A stretch of DNA of 31,665 bases from UBA4615 sp046046245 (lineage in GTDB: Bacteria; Pseudomonadota; Gammaproteobacteria; Burkholderiales; Burkholderiaceae_E): positions 1 through 31,665 of the forward strand of contig JBJOKE010000041.1 of the NCBI GenBank assembly GCA_046046245.1. Direction: 5' to 3'. The notes beneath the pieces are model-generated. The model was given only the letters and a program-made list of their open reading frames with translations. It did no database searches and was not told where the DNA came from. Positions 16,902 through 25,250 of this stretch are shown here, one piece after another. Position numbers and translations under genes: made by a program. How positions within the stretch are numbered: the stretch's first letter is position 1; every line of letters starts with the position of its first letter.

Positions 16902-18166
16902 CACCGACCGATCGCCCCCTGCGCCCCGCGCCCGCCGCCACGTCCGAGCCGCAGTTCATCGACGCCCCACCGCGCGTGCTGCTGCTCACCGACTACTTCT
17001 GGCCGGCGAAGTACACCGGCGGCCCGGTCCGCGTGCTGACCAACACCGTGCGGGCGCTCGGCGACCGGATGCGGTTCCGCGTGCTGGCGAGCCACGCCGA
17101 CGACGGCCCGAACCCGGCGATGGACGCGCTGCCGGCCGCGCGCTGGACGCGCTTCGGGCGGGCGCGCGCGATGTACGTGCCGAGCACGGTCCGCGGCGCG
17201 CTGCTGGTCGCGCGGACCTGCATGCGGGCGCGCGGCGACGTGATCTACCTGAACAGCATCTTCAGCCGTCCCTACTCGATGCTGCCGCTGCTGCTGAACC
17301 GCCTCGGCCTGCTGCGCGGGTCGGCGGTGGTGGTCGCGCCGCGCGGCGAGTTCGGCGCGGCGGCGCTGGCGATCAAGCCGCGGCGCAAGCGGGTCTACCT
17401 CGCGCTCGCGCGCGCGCTCGGGCTCTTCGAGGGCGTGCGCTTCCAGGTCACCTGCGACGGCGAGCGCGACGACCTCGCGCGCGTGCTGGGCGTGCACGCC
17501 GACCCGTCGTCGCTGGTGCCCGACCTCGGCCTGCTGCCCGACGGCGACGCCGGGCCACGCGAGGGCGAGGACGGCGACGGCGCGCTGCGCGTGGTCTTCC
17601 TCGGCCGGATCGCGCGGATCAAGGGGCTGGCCGACGCGCTCGCCGCGCTCCGCGAGGTCCGGGCCCGGGTCGACTTCGACATCCACGGGCCGGTGAGCGA
17701 GCCCGACCACTGGCGCGACTGCGAGGCGGCGATCGGCCGGCTACCGCCGAACGTGCGCGTTCGCTGGCACGGGCCCTGCGATCCGGCCGACGTGCATGCG
17801 CTGCTGCGCCGCTACGACCTCTTCTACTGCCCGACCCACGGCGAGAACTTCGGCCACGCGATCTTCGAGGCGCTGGGCAACGGGGTGCCGGTGCTGATCT
17901 CGGACCGCACCCCCTGGACCGGGGTCGGCGAGGCCGGCGCGGGCTGGGCGATCGATCCGTCCGACCACGCGGCGCAGGCGGCGGCCATCGAGCGGCTGGC
18001 CGCGACGCCGCCCACCGAGCGGCTCGCCGCACGGCTCGCGGCGCGGGCCTTCGCGCGCGAGTCGGTCGAGCGCTCGGGCGCGGCGCAGGCGCTCTTCGCG
18101 CTGCTGAGCTCGGTGCGGGAGGCCGCCCCTTCACCGCGGCCGACGGCCCGACGGGTGACGGCGTGA
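16898..18166 (+). CDS. GT4-family glycosyltransferase
   Basis: A 422-residue GT-B glycosyltransferase. The N-terminal domain begins at about residue 28 with RVLLLTDYFWPAKYTGGPVR, a typical acceptor-side Rossmann start. The C-terminal donor domain has VVFLGRIARIKGLADALAAL and the EX7E motif in GENFGHAIFEALGNGVPVL. It probably adds one sugar of the repeat unit at the cytoplasmic face. The first 27 residues are a Pro/Ala-rich extension outside the fold. The start overlaps asnB (ATGA) and the end overlaps the next glycosyltransferase (GTGA). Donor and linkage are unknown. Confidence 0.88.
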   Translation: MTPTDRPLRPAPAATSEPQFIDAPPRVLLLTDYFWPAKYTGGPVRVLTNTVRALGDRMRFRVLASHADDGPNPAMDALPAARWTRFGRARAMYVPSTVRGALLVARTCMRARGDVIYLNSIFSRPYSMLPLLLNRLGLLRGSAVVVAPRGEFGAAALAIKPRRKRVYLALARALGLFEGVRFQVTCDGERDDLARVLGVHADPSSLVPDLGLLPDGDAGPREGEDGDGALRVVFLGRIARIKGLADALAALREVRARVDFDIHGPVSEPDHWRDCEAAIGRLPPNVRVRWHGPCDPADVHALLRRYDLFYCPTHGENFGHAIFEALGNGVPVLISDRTPWTGVGEAGAGWAIDPSDHAAQAAAIERLAATPPTERLAARLAARAFARESVERSGAAQALFALLSSVREAAPSPRPTARRVTA

Positions 18167-19437
18167 GCGCGTTGCCGAACCGCCCCGCGCGGGGGATCGC
18201 GTCGGTGGCGCGCGTCGCGCTGGTCGTCCAGGGGCTGGGCGAGACCGGCGGCGTCGACTCGGTCGCGCGCTTCCTGCTCGGGCAGATCAACCGATCGGCC
18301 GGCTACCGCTGCACGCTCGCGGTCGGTCTGCCGATGTCGTCGCGTTCGCCGTCGTCGGTGCGGCTCGCGTCGCCGCGCAGCTGGGCGCTGTCGCCGGGCA
18401 CCCGCGAGACCGAGTGGTGCGGCGTGCCTGCGGTGGAGATCGGCGCGATGGCCTCCGAGCTCGAGTTCCAGCGCTACCGACCGCGCCCGGCGGTGGCGCG
18501 CGTGCTGCGCGACGTGGACATCGTGCAGGTCGTCTGCGGGTCGCCCGCGCCCGGCTACGCGCTGCGCGGCTGCAGCAAGCCGGTCGTGCTGCAGGTGGCG
18601 ACCACGGTCGCGGCCGAGCGCGTGGCCGCGCTGCGCGCGGACACCGGGCCGCGCCGCGCGTGGAACCGCGCGATGACCGCGCTCACCGGCCGCCTCGAGC
18701 GCGCCGCGATCGCGGTCGCCGACGCGGTGATGGTCGAGAACCCGCGGATGCTCGAGTTCGCTCGGACCGTCGAGCCCGACCCGGCGCGCATCGTCGAGTA
18801 CGGCGTGCCGGGCGTCGACGTCTCGGTCTTCCGGCCCCACGACGACCCGGGCCGCCGCTTCGACGCGGCGCCCTACGTGCTCGGCGTCGGCCGGTTCGCC
18901 GATCCGCGCAAGAACGCGTCGATGCTGCTGCGGGGCGTGGCCGAGGCGCGGCGCCTCACCGGCACGGACCTCAGGCTGGTGCTGGCCGGATCGACGGCGC
19001 CGGGCGAGGCCTTCCTCGAGGCCGCCCGCGGGCTCGGCATGGCCGACGCGATCACCGTGCACGTCGCGCCGTCGCAGGCGCAGCTGGCCGCGCTCTACCG
19101 CGATGCGAGCTGCTTCGCGCTGAGCTCGGACGAGGAGGGCTTCGGCATCGTGGTGACCGAGGCGATGGCCTCGGGCGTACCGGTGGTCGCGACCCGCTGC
19201 GGCGGGCCCGAGGGCATCGTCGAGGACGGCGTGGACGGCTTCCTCGTCGACGTCGGCGACGCCGCGACGCTGGGCGCACGGATCGCCATGCTGACGACCG
19301 ACCGCGAGCGCAACGCGGCGATGGGCCGCGCGGCCCGTCGGACGGTGCTCGCGCGGTTCTCCAACGAGGCCGCGTTCGCGTCGTTCGAGCGCGTCTACGA
19401 CCGCCTGCTCGGCCGCGCCGGCGGCCGGTCGGCCTGA
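18163..19437 (+). CDS. GT4-family glycosyltransferase
   Basis: A 424-residue retaining GT-B enzyme. The N-terminus shows VALVVQGLGETGGVDSVARF, a glycine-rich acceptor-domain loop. The C-terminal domain shows YVLGVGRFADPRKNASMLL and an EX7E motif in SDEEGFGIVVTEAMASGVPV followed by RCGGPEGIVEDG. It starts at GTG 18163, overlapping the upstream stop by 4 bases. It is likely to transfer another sugar to the lipid-linked repeat. No membrane anchor is visible. Donor specificity cannot be read from the sequence. Confidence 0.88.
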   Translation: MSALPNRPARGIASVARVALVVQGLGETGGVDSVARFLLGQINRSAGYRCTLAVGLPMSSRSPSSVRLASPRSWALSPGTRETEWCGVPAVEIGAMASELEFQRYRPRPAVARVLRDVDIVQVVCGSPAPGYALRGCSKPVVLQVATTVAAERVAALRADTGPRRAWNRAMTALTGRLERAAIAVADAVMVENPRMLEFARTVEPDPARIVEYGVPGVDVSVFRPHDDPGRRFDAAPYVLGVGRFADPRKNASMLLRGVAEARRLTGTDLRLVLAGSTAPGEAFLEAARGLGMADAITVHVAPSQAQLAALYRDASCFALSSDEEGFGIVVTEAMASGVPVVATRCGGPEGIVEDGVDGFLVDVGDAATLGARIAMLTTDRERNAAMGRAARRTVLARFSNEAAFASFERVYDRLLGRAGGRSA

Positions 19438-19454
19438 GCGCGGGGGACCCGGCC

Positions 19455-21893
19455 ATGCGGCAGGCGGCATGCGTCGCATCGGTCGCGTCCGTCGCGGTCG
19501 CGACGGCCCTCGTCGTCCTCGCGGTCGCGGGCGCGTCCGTCGCGAACGCGGCATCCGCCGCCTCCGCGGCTCAGGCATCCGCCGCGCCCGCATCCGCCGC
19601 CGCGCGCGCCGCCGCCGACGACGCGGCCCGCCCGCGCCACGCCGAGCTCGCCGACCTGCAGCGCGGCCTGCGCACCGCCGAGACGTTCGACGGCCCGTTC
19701 GCGCACTGGATCGACGCGCGTCGCGACCACGGCGCGCGCGGTGACGGCCAGGCCGACGACACCGCCGCGCTGCAGCGCGCGCTCGACGCGCTCGGCACCG
19801 ACGCGACTCGCACCACGCTCTACCTGCCCGCCGGCCGCTACCGGATCACGCGCACGCTGAACCTGGGTGAGCGGCGCGGCGTGCGGATCGTGGGCGAGCA
19901 TCCCGAGACCACGTCGATCGACTGGGACGGCCGGGCCGGGGGCACGCTGCTCGACGTCCGCGGCGTCTCCTACTCCGCGGTCGGCCGGCTCACGCTCGAC
20001 GGTCGCGCCCGCGCGGGCACCCTGCTCTACCTGTCCTACAACCGCGCCCGCACGCAGGAGTTCTTCCCGACCCACCTCGAGTTCACCGACCTGCGGCTGC
20101 GCGACGCGGACTTCTGCATGCGGGCCGGCCGGATGAAGGGCGGCGTCGCCGAGGCGGTGGTGCGGCGGGCCCACTTCCTCGACTGCCGTCAGGCGGGCGT
20201 GTCGATCCAGGACTGGAACTCGCTGAACTGGTGGATCTGGGACGCCTACTTCGAGCGCAACGGCCACGGCGTGACCAACACCTTCGGACGCGACGCGTCA
20301 TCCGGCGCCGGCGCCGGCAACTTCCATGTGCACCGCAGCGTCTTCGTCGCCTCGCGCGAGGCCGACGTGTCGATCTGGAACACGCAGGCCTTCTCGGTCA
20401 ACGACAGCCTGTCGCACGGCTCGAAGCACTTCCTGCGGGCCTACGGCCCGATCTCGTCGCCGGCGCAGCAGCTGCTGCTGCGCAACCACGTCGACGCGAC
20501 GCTCGCCGATCCGGTGGTGGTCGAGAACCCGGGCCCGCTGGTGCTGCTCGACAACGTGTTCCGTACCCGCGACGACCAGCGGATCGTGCTCGCGGGCTCC
20601 GCGCCCGGCGACCTAGTGTCGGTGGGCAACCGGTTCGCCGCGGCGCGGCCCTGGGGTCCGTCGGCGCCCGGCAGGGCGGTGTCGGTCGTGTCGGTCGACG
20701 ACGCGTTCGGCGTCGTGCTGCCGGCCATGCCCGTCTCCGGCCGCCCCGCGTTCGCCGCACACGGCGGCCGGCGGATCGTCGAGTTCGCCACGCCGGTGAC
20801 GTCGGCCTCGATCGCCGCGGCGCTGCGGCGCCTGGCCGAGCCGGGTTCGCCGCCGACGGTGCTGGTCGTGCCGCCCGGCGTGCATCCGATCACCGAGACC
20901 GTGCGCATCGGGCCCGGGTCCGACGTCCGGATCGCGGGCGCGGGCTTCATGATCCCTGGCGCGTCGTCGACGCTGCGTTGGGTCGGGGCCAGACCCGCGC
21001 CGGTGATCGAGATCGCCGGTCCGGCACGCGTGTCGATCGAGTCGCTCGACGTGATCGGCGGCGACGGCTCCGGCGACGGGATCCGCGTGCGCGGCATCGA
21101 CCAGCCGGGGTCGCTGGTGCGCCTCGACCAGGCGGCGGTGGCGGAGATGCAGCGCTCGCGCGACGCGAACGTCCGCATCGAGGGGCTGCGTCACGCGACG
21201 GTCGAGGGCCATCCGCTCTATCACGTCGACAACCCGTCGAACGACAGCCTGCGCGTGACCGGCACCGGTCCCGCGTCGCCGGGCGTGCGGCTGTTCGGCG
21301 CGCTGACCCTCGAGAACGGCAACAGCTACGCGATACGGTCGGGGGCGCGGGTGCTGGTCACCGGCTCGTGGTACGAGGGACCGACGCAGCAGTTCGTCCG
21401 GCTCGAGGGCGCGGGGTCGTTCACGATGGCGGCCTCGCACGTCGCGCCCGAGGACGACACCGGCGAGCGCGAGCGCGACAGCGCGACCCATCCGGCGGTC
21501 GAGTTCGGCGACTTCGCAGGGCGGGTCGGCCTGGTGTCGCTGCGGACCGTGGGGACGGTGGGCGGCGCGGGCTCGCCCGCGCTGGACGCCGGCCTGATCG
21601 GCATCCTGATCGCGACCTCGCGGGCGGAGCCGCTGCGGGTCGGCCGCAGCGCGTCGCTGCTGAACGTCGCGGGCCGCACCAGCGGCACGGGCGCGCTGTC
21701 GGTCGACCGGCGGATGCCGAGCGCCGGTCCGGTCGATGCGGACGCGCTTCGCCGCGTGCTCGCCGACCTGCGCGAGGCGCGACCCGTCTACCTGCCCGAG
21801 GCCGCCGCCGCGGGCGCGCGCTCGCTGGTCACGCTGCGCCGCGTGTCGGTGCGCGACATGCGGGGCGCGGGGCTCGTCATCGACGGACGTTGA
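19455..21893 (+). CDS. Secreted double right-handed beta-helix protein (pectate-lyase-3-like)
   Basis: An 812-residue exported protein. Residues 1-32 are a signal peptide (hydrophobic ATALVVLAVAGASVANA), followed by an Ala-rich linker to about 60. The first module starts near residue 85 with the pectate-lyase-3/GH28-like opening GARGDGQADDTAALQRAL and LYLPAGRYRITRTLNLG, then beta-helix rungs. A second related module begins near residue 440 with IAAALRRLAEPG, LVVPPGVHPITETVRIGPG and further rungs. It probably binds, cleaves or epimerises a polysaccharide in the periplasm, as AlgG-type proteins do in alginate loci. Catalytic residues were not identified. It lies 17 nt after the glycosyltransferase gene and 70 nt before the oxidoreductase gene. 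Confidence 0.75.
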   Translation: MRQAACVASVASVAVATALVVLAVAGASVANAASAASAAQASAAPASAAARAAADDAARPRHAELADLQRGLRTAETFDGPFAHWIDARRDHGARGDGQADDTAALQRALDALGTDATRTTLYLPAGRYRITRTLNLGERRGVRIVGEHPETTSIDWDGRAGGTLLDVRGVSYSAVGRLTLDGRARAGTLLYLSYNRARTQEFFPTHLEFTDLRLRDADFCMRAGRMKGGVAEAVVRRAHFLDCRQAGVSIQDWNSLNWWIWDAYFERNGHGVTNTFGRDASSGAGAGNFHVHRSVFVASREADVSIWNTQAFSVNDSLSHGSKHFLRAYGPISSPAQQLLLRNHVDATLADPVVVENPGPLVLLDNVFRTRDDQRIVLAGSAPGDLVSVGNRFAAARPWGPSAPGRAVSVVSVDDAFGVVLPAMPVSGRPAFAAHGGRRIVEFATPVTSASIAAALRRLAEPGSPPTVLVVPPGVHPITETVRIGPGSDVRIAGAGFMIPGASSTLRWVGARPAPVIEIAGPARVSIESLDVIGGDGSGDGIRVRGIDQPGSLVRLDQAAVAEMQRSRDANVRIEGLRHATVEGHPLYHVDNPSNDSLRVTGTGPASPGVRLFGALTLENGNSYAIRSGARVLVTGSWYEGPTQQFVRLEGAGSFTMAASHVAPEDDTGERERDSATHPAVEFGDFAGRVGLVSLRTVGTVGGAGSPALDAGLIGILIATSRAEPLRVGRSASLLNVAGRTSGTGALSVDRRMPSAGPVDADALRRVLADLREARPVYLPEAAAAGARSLVTLRRVSVRDMRGAGLVIDGR

Positions 21894-21963
21894 CACCAAG
21901 CGAGGCCCGGCGTGCGATAAGTCGCGTCGGGATCGTGTCGGCGCCGGTACCGTCGGCGGCACC

Positions 21964-24108
21964 ATGAAGCAAGTCCTGCAGAGCCTCAAGGACGGCCGCA
22001 CCCGGCTGGCCGACGTTCCCGTGCCGCGCGCGGCCGCGGGCCAGGTGCTGATCCGCACCAGCGTCTCGCTGGTGTCCGCCGGCACCGAACGGATGCTCGT
22101 CGACTTCGGTCGGGCGGGCTGGGTCGGCAAGGCGCGACAGCAGCCGGACAAGGTCCGCGCGGTGCTCGAGAAGATCCGCACCGACGGCTTGGCGACCACG
22201 CTCGACGCGGTCCGCTCGAAGCTCGACCAGCCGCTGGCGCTCGGCTACTGCAACGTCGGCCGCGTCGTCGAGACCGGCCGCGGCGTGACCGGCCTGCAAC
22301 CGGGCGACCGCGTGGTCAGCAACGGCAAGCACGCGGAATGGGTCGGCGTGCCGCGCAACCTGTGCGCGCGCGTGCCCGACGCGGTCACCGACGAGCGCGC
22401 GGCCTTCACCGTGCTCGGCGCGATCGGGCTGCAGGGCGTGCGCCTCGCGGCGCCGACGCTCGGCGAATGCGTGGTGGTGATCGGCCTCGGTCTGATCGGC
22501 CTGATGACCGTGCAGCTGCTGCGCGCCCAGGGGTGCCGGGTGCTCGGGGTGGATCTCGACGCGTCCCGCCTCGCGATGGCCCGCTCGTTCGGCGCCGAGA
22601 CCGTCGACGGCGCGGAATCCGACGCGGTGCTGTCGGCCACGCACGCGTTCTCGCGCGGCCGCGGCGTCGACGCCGTGCTGATCACCGCGTCGACCCGCGG
22701 CAGCGAGCCGGTCAGCCAGGCGGCACGGATGTCGCGCAAGCGCGGCCGCATCGTGCTGGTCGGCGTCACGGGCCTCGAGCTGTCGCGCGCCGACTTCTAC
22801 GAGAAGGAGCTCAGCTTCCAGGTGAGCTGCTCCTACGGTCCGGGCCGCTACGACCCCGCGTACGAGGAAGGCGGCCACGACTACCCGGTGGGCTTCGTGC
22901 GCTGGACCGAGCAGCGCAACTTCGAGGCGGTGCTCGACATGCTGGCCGACCGCCGGCTCGACGTCGATCCGCTGATCTCGCACCGCTTCGAGCTCGACCG
23001 CGCCGAGGAGGCCTACGCGCTGCTGTCCTCGGGCGCGCCGTCGATGGGCATCCTGCTCGGCTACCCCGAGCCGCCCCAGGGCCTCGCGCCGCCGACCGAG
23101 GCCGCGCGGCGCATCGCGCTGGCGCCGACGCCGCGGGCGGCGGGCGGCGCGGTCCGCGTCGCGTTCCTCGGCGCGGGCAACTACGCCGGCCGGGTGCTGA
23201 TGCCCGCGTTCCGCGCGGCCGGCACCGACCTGCGCACGGTGGTGAGCGGCGGCGGCGTGAGCGCCGTGCACCACGGCGAGCGCCAGGGCTTCTCGACCGC
23301 TTCGACCGACCCGCTCGCCGCGCTCGACGACCCGCAGGTCGACGCGGTGGTGGTGGCGACGCGCCACGACGCCCACGCCGCGCAGGTGCTCGCCGCGCTG
23401 CAGGCCGGCAAGCACGTGTTCTGCGAGAAGCCGCTGTGCCTGACCGACGACGAGCTCGGGCGGATCGAGGCCGAGGCCGCGCGCCGACCCGCGCAGCGGG
23501 TGATGGTCGGCTTCAACCGCCGCTTCGCGCCGCACGTGCAGCGGATGAAGGCGCTGCTCGACCCGGTGCCCGAGCCGCGCTGCTTCGTGATGACGGTGAA
23601 CGCCGGCGCGATCCCGGCCGAGCACTGGACCCAGGACCGCGAGGTCGGCGGCGGCCGCATCGCCGGCGAGGCCTGCCACTTCATCGACCTGCTGCGTCAC
23701 CTCGCGGGCGCGCCGATCGTCCGCTGGCAGGCGACGAGCGTGGGCCGCCATCCGGCGTTCGCGACGACCGACGACAAGGCGACGATCACGCTCGAATTCG
23801 GCGACGGCTCGATGGGCACGATCCACTACCTCGGCAACGGCGACAAGGGCTTCCCCAAGGAGCGGCTCGAGGTGTTCTGCGGCGGCCGCGTGCTGCAGCT
23901 CGACAACTTCCGCGTGCTGCGCGGCTGGGGCTGGAACGGGTTCCGCCGGATGGCTCTGTGGCGGCAGGACAAGGGCCAGGCGGCCTGTTCGCGCGCCTTC
24001 GTCGAGGCGCTCGCGCGCGGCGGCGAGGCGCCGATCCCGTTCGCCGAGATCGTGGAGGTCACGCGGGTGACGAACGCCGTCGCCGCCCGCCTGGAGGCAG
24101 CTCGATGA
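21964..24108 (+). CDS. Bi-domain oxidoreductase (zinc-type ADH fused to Gfo/Idh/MocA)
   Basis: A 714-residue natural fusion. Residues 1-370 form a medium-chain dehydrogenase-like domain (ALGYCNVGRVVETGRG, LQPGDRVV, the nucleotide-binding GLGLIGLMTVQLL). Residues from about 398 form a Gfo/Idh/MocA domain with its own Rossmann start VAFLGAGNYAGRVL, the EKP motif (HVFCEKPLCL, near 488) and VGFNRRFAPHV. The classic zinc ligands of ADH are not obvious, so the first domain may be zinc-free. Such fusions recur in O-antigen and capsule loci beside heparinase-like genes. A nucleotide-sugar or lipid-linked sugar redox step is the likely role, substrate unknown. The end overlaps the wecB-like start (ATGA). 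Confidence 0.87.
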   Translation: MKQVLQSLKDGRTRLADVPVPRAAAGQVLIRTSVSLVSAGTERMLVDFGRAGWVGKARQQPDKVRAVLEKIRTDGLATTLDAVRSKLDQPLALGYCNVGRVVETGRGVTGLQPGDRVVSNGKHAEWVGVPRNLCARVPDAVTDERAAFTVLGAIGLQGVRLAAPTLGECVVVIGLGLIGLMTVQLLRAQGCRVLGVDLDASRLAMARSFGAETVDGAESDAVLSATHAFSRGRGVDAVLITASTRGSEPVSQAARMSRKRGRIVLVGVTGLELSRADFYEKELSFQVSCSYGPGRYDPAYEEGGHDYPVGFVRWTEQRNFEAVLDMLADRRLDVDPLISHRFELDRAEEAYALLSSGAPSMGILLGYPEPPQGLAPPTEAARRIALAPTPRAAGGAVRVAFLGAGNYAGRVLMPAFRAAGTDLRTVVSGGGVSAVHHGERQGFSTASTDPLAALDDPQVDAVVVATRHDAHAAQVLAALQAGKHVFCEKPLCLTDDELGRIEAEAARRPAQRVMVGFNRRFAPHVQRMKALLDPVPEPRCFVMTVNAGAIPAEHWTQDREVGGGRIAGEACHFIDLLRHLAGAPIVRWQATSVGRHPAFATTDDKATITLEFGDGSMGTIHYLGNGDKGFPKERLEVFCGGRVLQLDNFRVLRGWGWNGFRRMALWRQDKGQAACSRAFVEALARGGEAPIPFAEIVEVTRVTNAVAARLEAAR

Positions 24109-25250
24109 TCGTCGACATCGTGGCCGGCGCCCGGCCGAACTTCGTGAAGATCGCCGCGATCCTGGCCGAGATGGCCCGCCGCCGCGAACAGGGCGGCCCG
24201 CTGCGTCCGCGGCTGGTCCATACCGGCCAGCACTACGACGCGCGGATGTCGGGTTCGTTCTTCGAGCAGCTCGGCCTGCCCGACCCCGACGTCAACCTCG
24301 AGGCCGGCTCGGGCACGCAGGCCGAGCAGGCCGCGGCGATCATGGTCCGCTACGAGCGGCTGCTGCTCGAGCGGCGCAGCGCGATGTGCGTCGTGGTCGG
24401 CGACGTCACCTCGACGATGGCCTGCGCGATCGCGGCCCGCAAGCTCGGCGTGCCGGTCGCGCACGTCGAGGCCGGCATCCGGTCGGGCGACCGGACGATG
24501 CCCGAGGAGATCAACCGGCTGGTGACCGATTCGATCTCCGACTGGTTCTTCACCACCAGCGAGACCGCGAACGAGACCCTGCGCCGCGAGGGCGCCCCGC
24601 CGGAGCGTATCCACTTCGTCGGCAACACGATGATCGACACGCTGCTGGCGAACCTCGACCGCTCGCGCCCCGCCGCGTTCTGGGACCCGCTCGCGCTGCA
24701 ACCGGGCGGGTACGTGGTCACCACGCTGCACCGTCCGTCGAACGTCGACGACCCGGCGAACCTGATGCGGATGCTGCGCGCGATCGCCGACGCGACGCGC
24801 GGCCGGACCGTGGTGTTCCCGGTGCATCCGCGGACCGCGCGCTCGCTGCAGGCGCTCGGGCCCCTGCCGGACACGGTCCGGCCGGTCGAGCCCCAGCCCT
24901 ACCTGGAATTCGTCCACCTGATCCGGCACGCGCTCGCGGTGGTCACCGATTCCGGCGGCGTGACCGAGGAGACGACGGTGCTCGGCGTGCCCTGCATGAC
25001 GCTGCGCGACACCACCGAACGGCCCGAGACCGTCACGATCGGGACGAACGCGCTGCTGGGCACCGACCCGGCGGCGATCCGCCCCGCGATGGACCGGCTC
25101 TTCGAGGGCCGGTGGCCGCGCGGCGGCGTGCCCCCGCTGTGGGACGGCCGGAGCGGCGCGCGGATCGTCGCGGCGCTCGAGACGGTGCTCTGGCCGCCGC
25201 GCCGCTCGAGGCGGTCCGCCGCGGCGCGGATGCCGATGACCACGCCGTGA
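24105..25250 (+). CDS. wecB: Non-hydrolysing UDP-GlcNAc 2-epimerase, WecB-like
   Basis: A 381-residue enzyme interconverting UDP-GlcNAc and UDP-ManNAc, or the 2-epimer of a modified HexNAc such as the FnlC type. Conserved blocks: GARPNFVKIAA (8-18), HTGQHYD (39-45), VVGDVTST (97-104), HVEAGIRS (120-127), MPEEINR (132-138), GNTMIDTL, LHRPSNVDD, and the UDP-binding TDSGGVTEETTVLGVPC followed by LRDTTERPET. The ATG overlaps the upstream stop (ATGA) and the TGA overlaps the GTG of the next gene. It supplies an N-acetylated sugar donor for the repeat unit. A FucNAc-type epimerase is possible given the WbuB-like transferase downstream. Confidence 0.92.
   Translation: MIVDIVAGARPNFVKIAAILAEMARRREQGGPLRPRLVHTGQHYDARMSGSFFEQLGLPDPDVNLEAGSGTQAEQAAAIMVRYERLLLERRSAMCVVVGDVTSTMACAIAARKLGVPVAHVEAGIRSGDRTMPEEINRLVTDSISDWFFTTSETANETLRREGAPPERIHFVGNTMIDTLLANLDRSRPAAFWDPLALQPGGYVVTTLHRPSNVDDPANLMRMLRAIADATRGRTVVFPVHPRTARSLQALGPLPDTVRPVEPQPYLEFVHLIRHALAVVTDSGGVTEETTVLGVPCMTLRDTTERPETVTIGTNALLGTDPAAIRPAMDRLFEGRWPRGGVPPLWDGRSGARIVAALETVLWPPRRSRRSAAARMPMTTP

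Noticed and set aside
13686..16904. A 1072-codon open frame on the minus strand.
   Set aside because: It lies antisense to three well-supported genes, is made of low-complexity Arg/Ala/Ser-rich sequence and has no recognisable domain. Long antisense frames are expected at this GC content.
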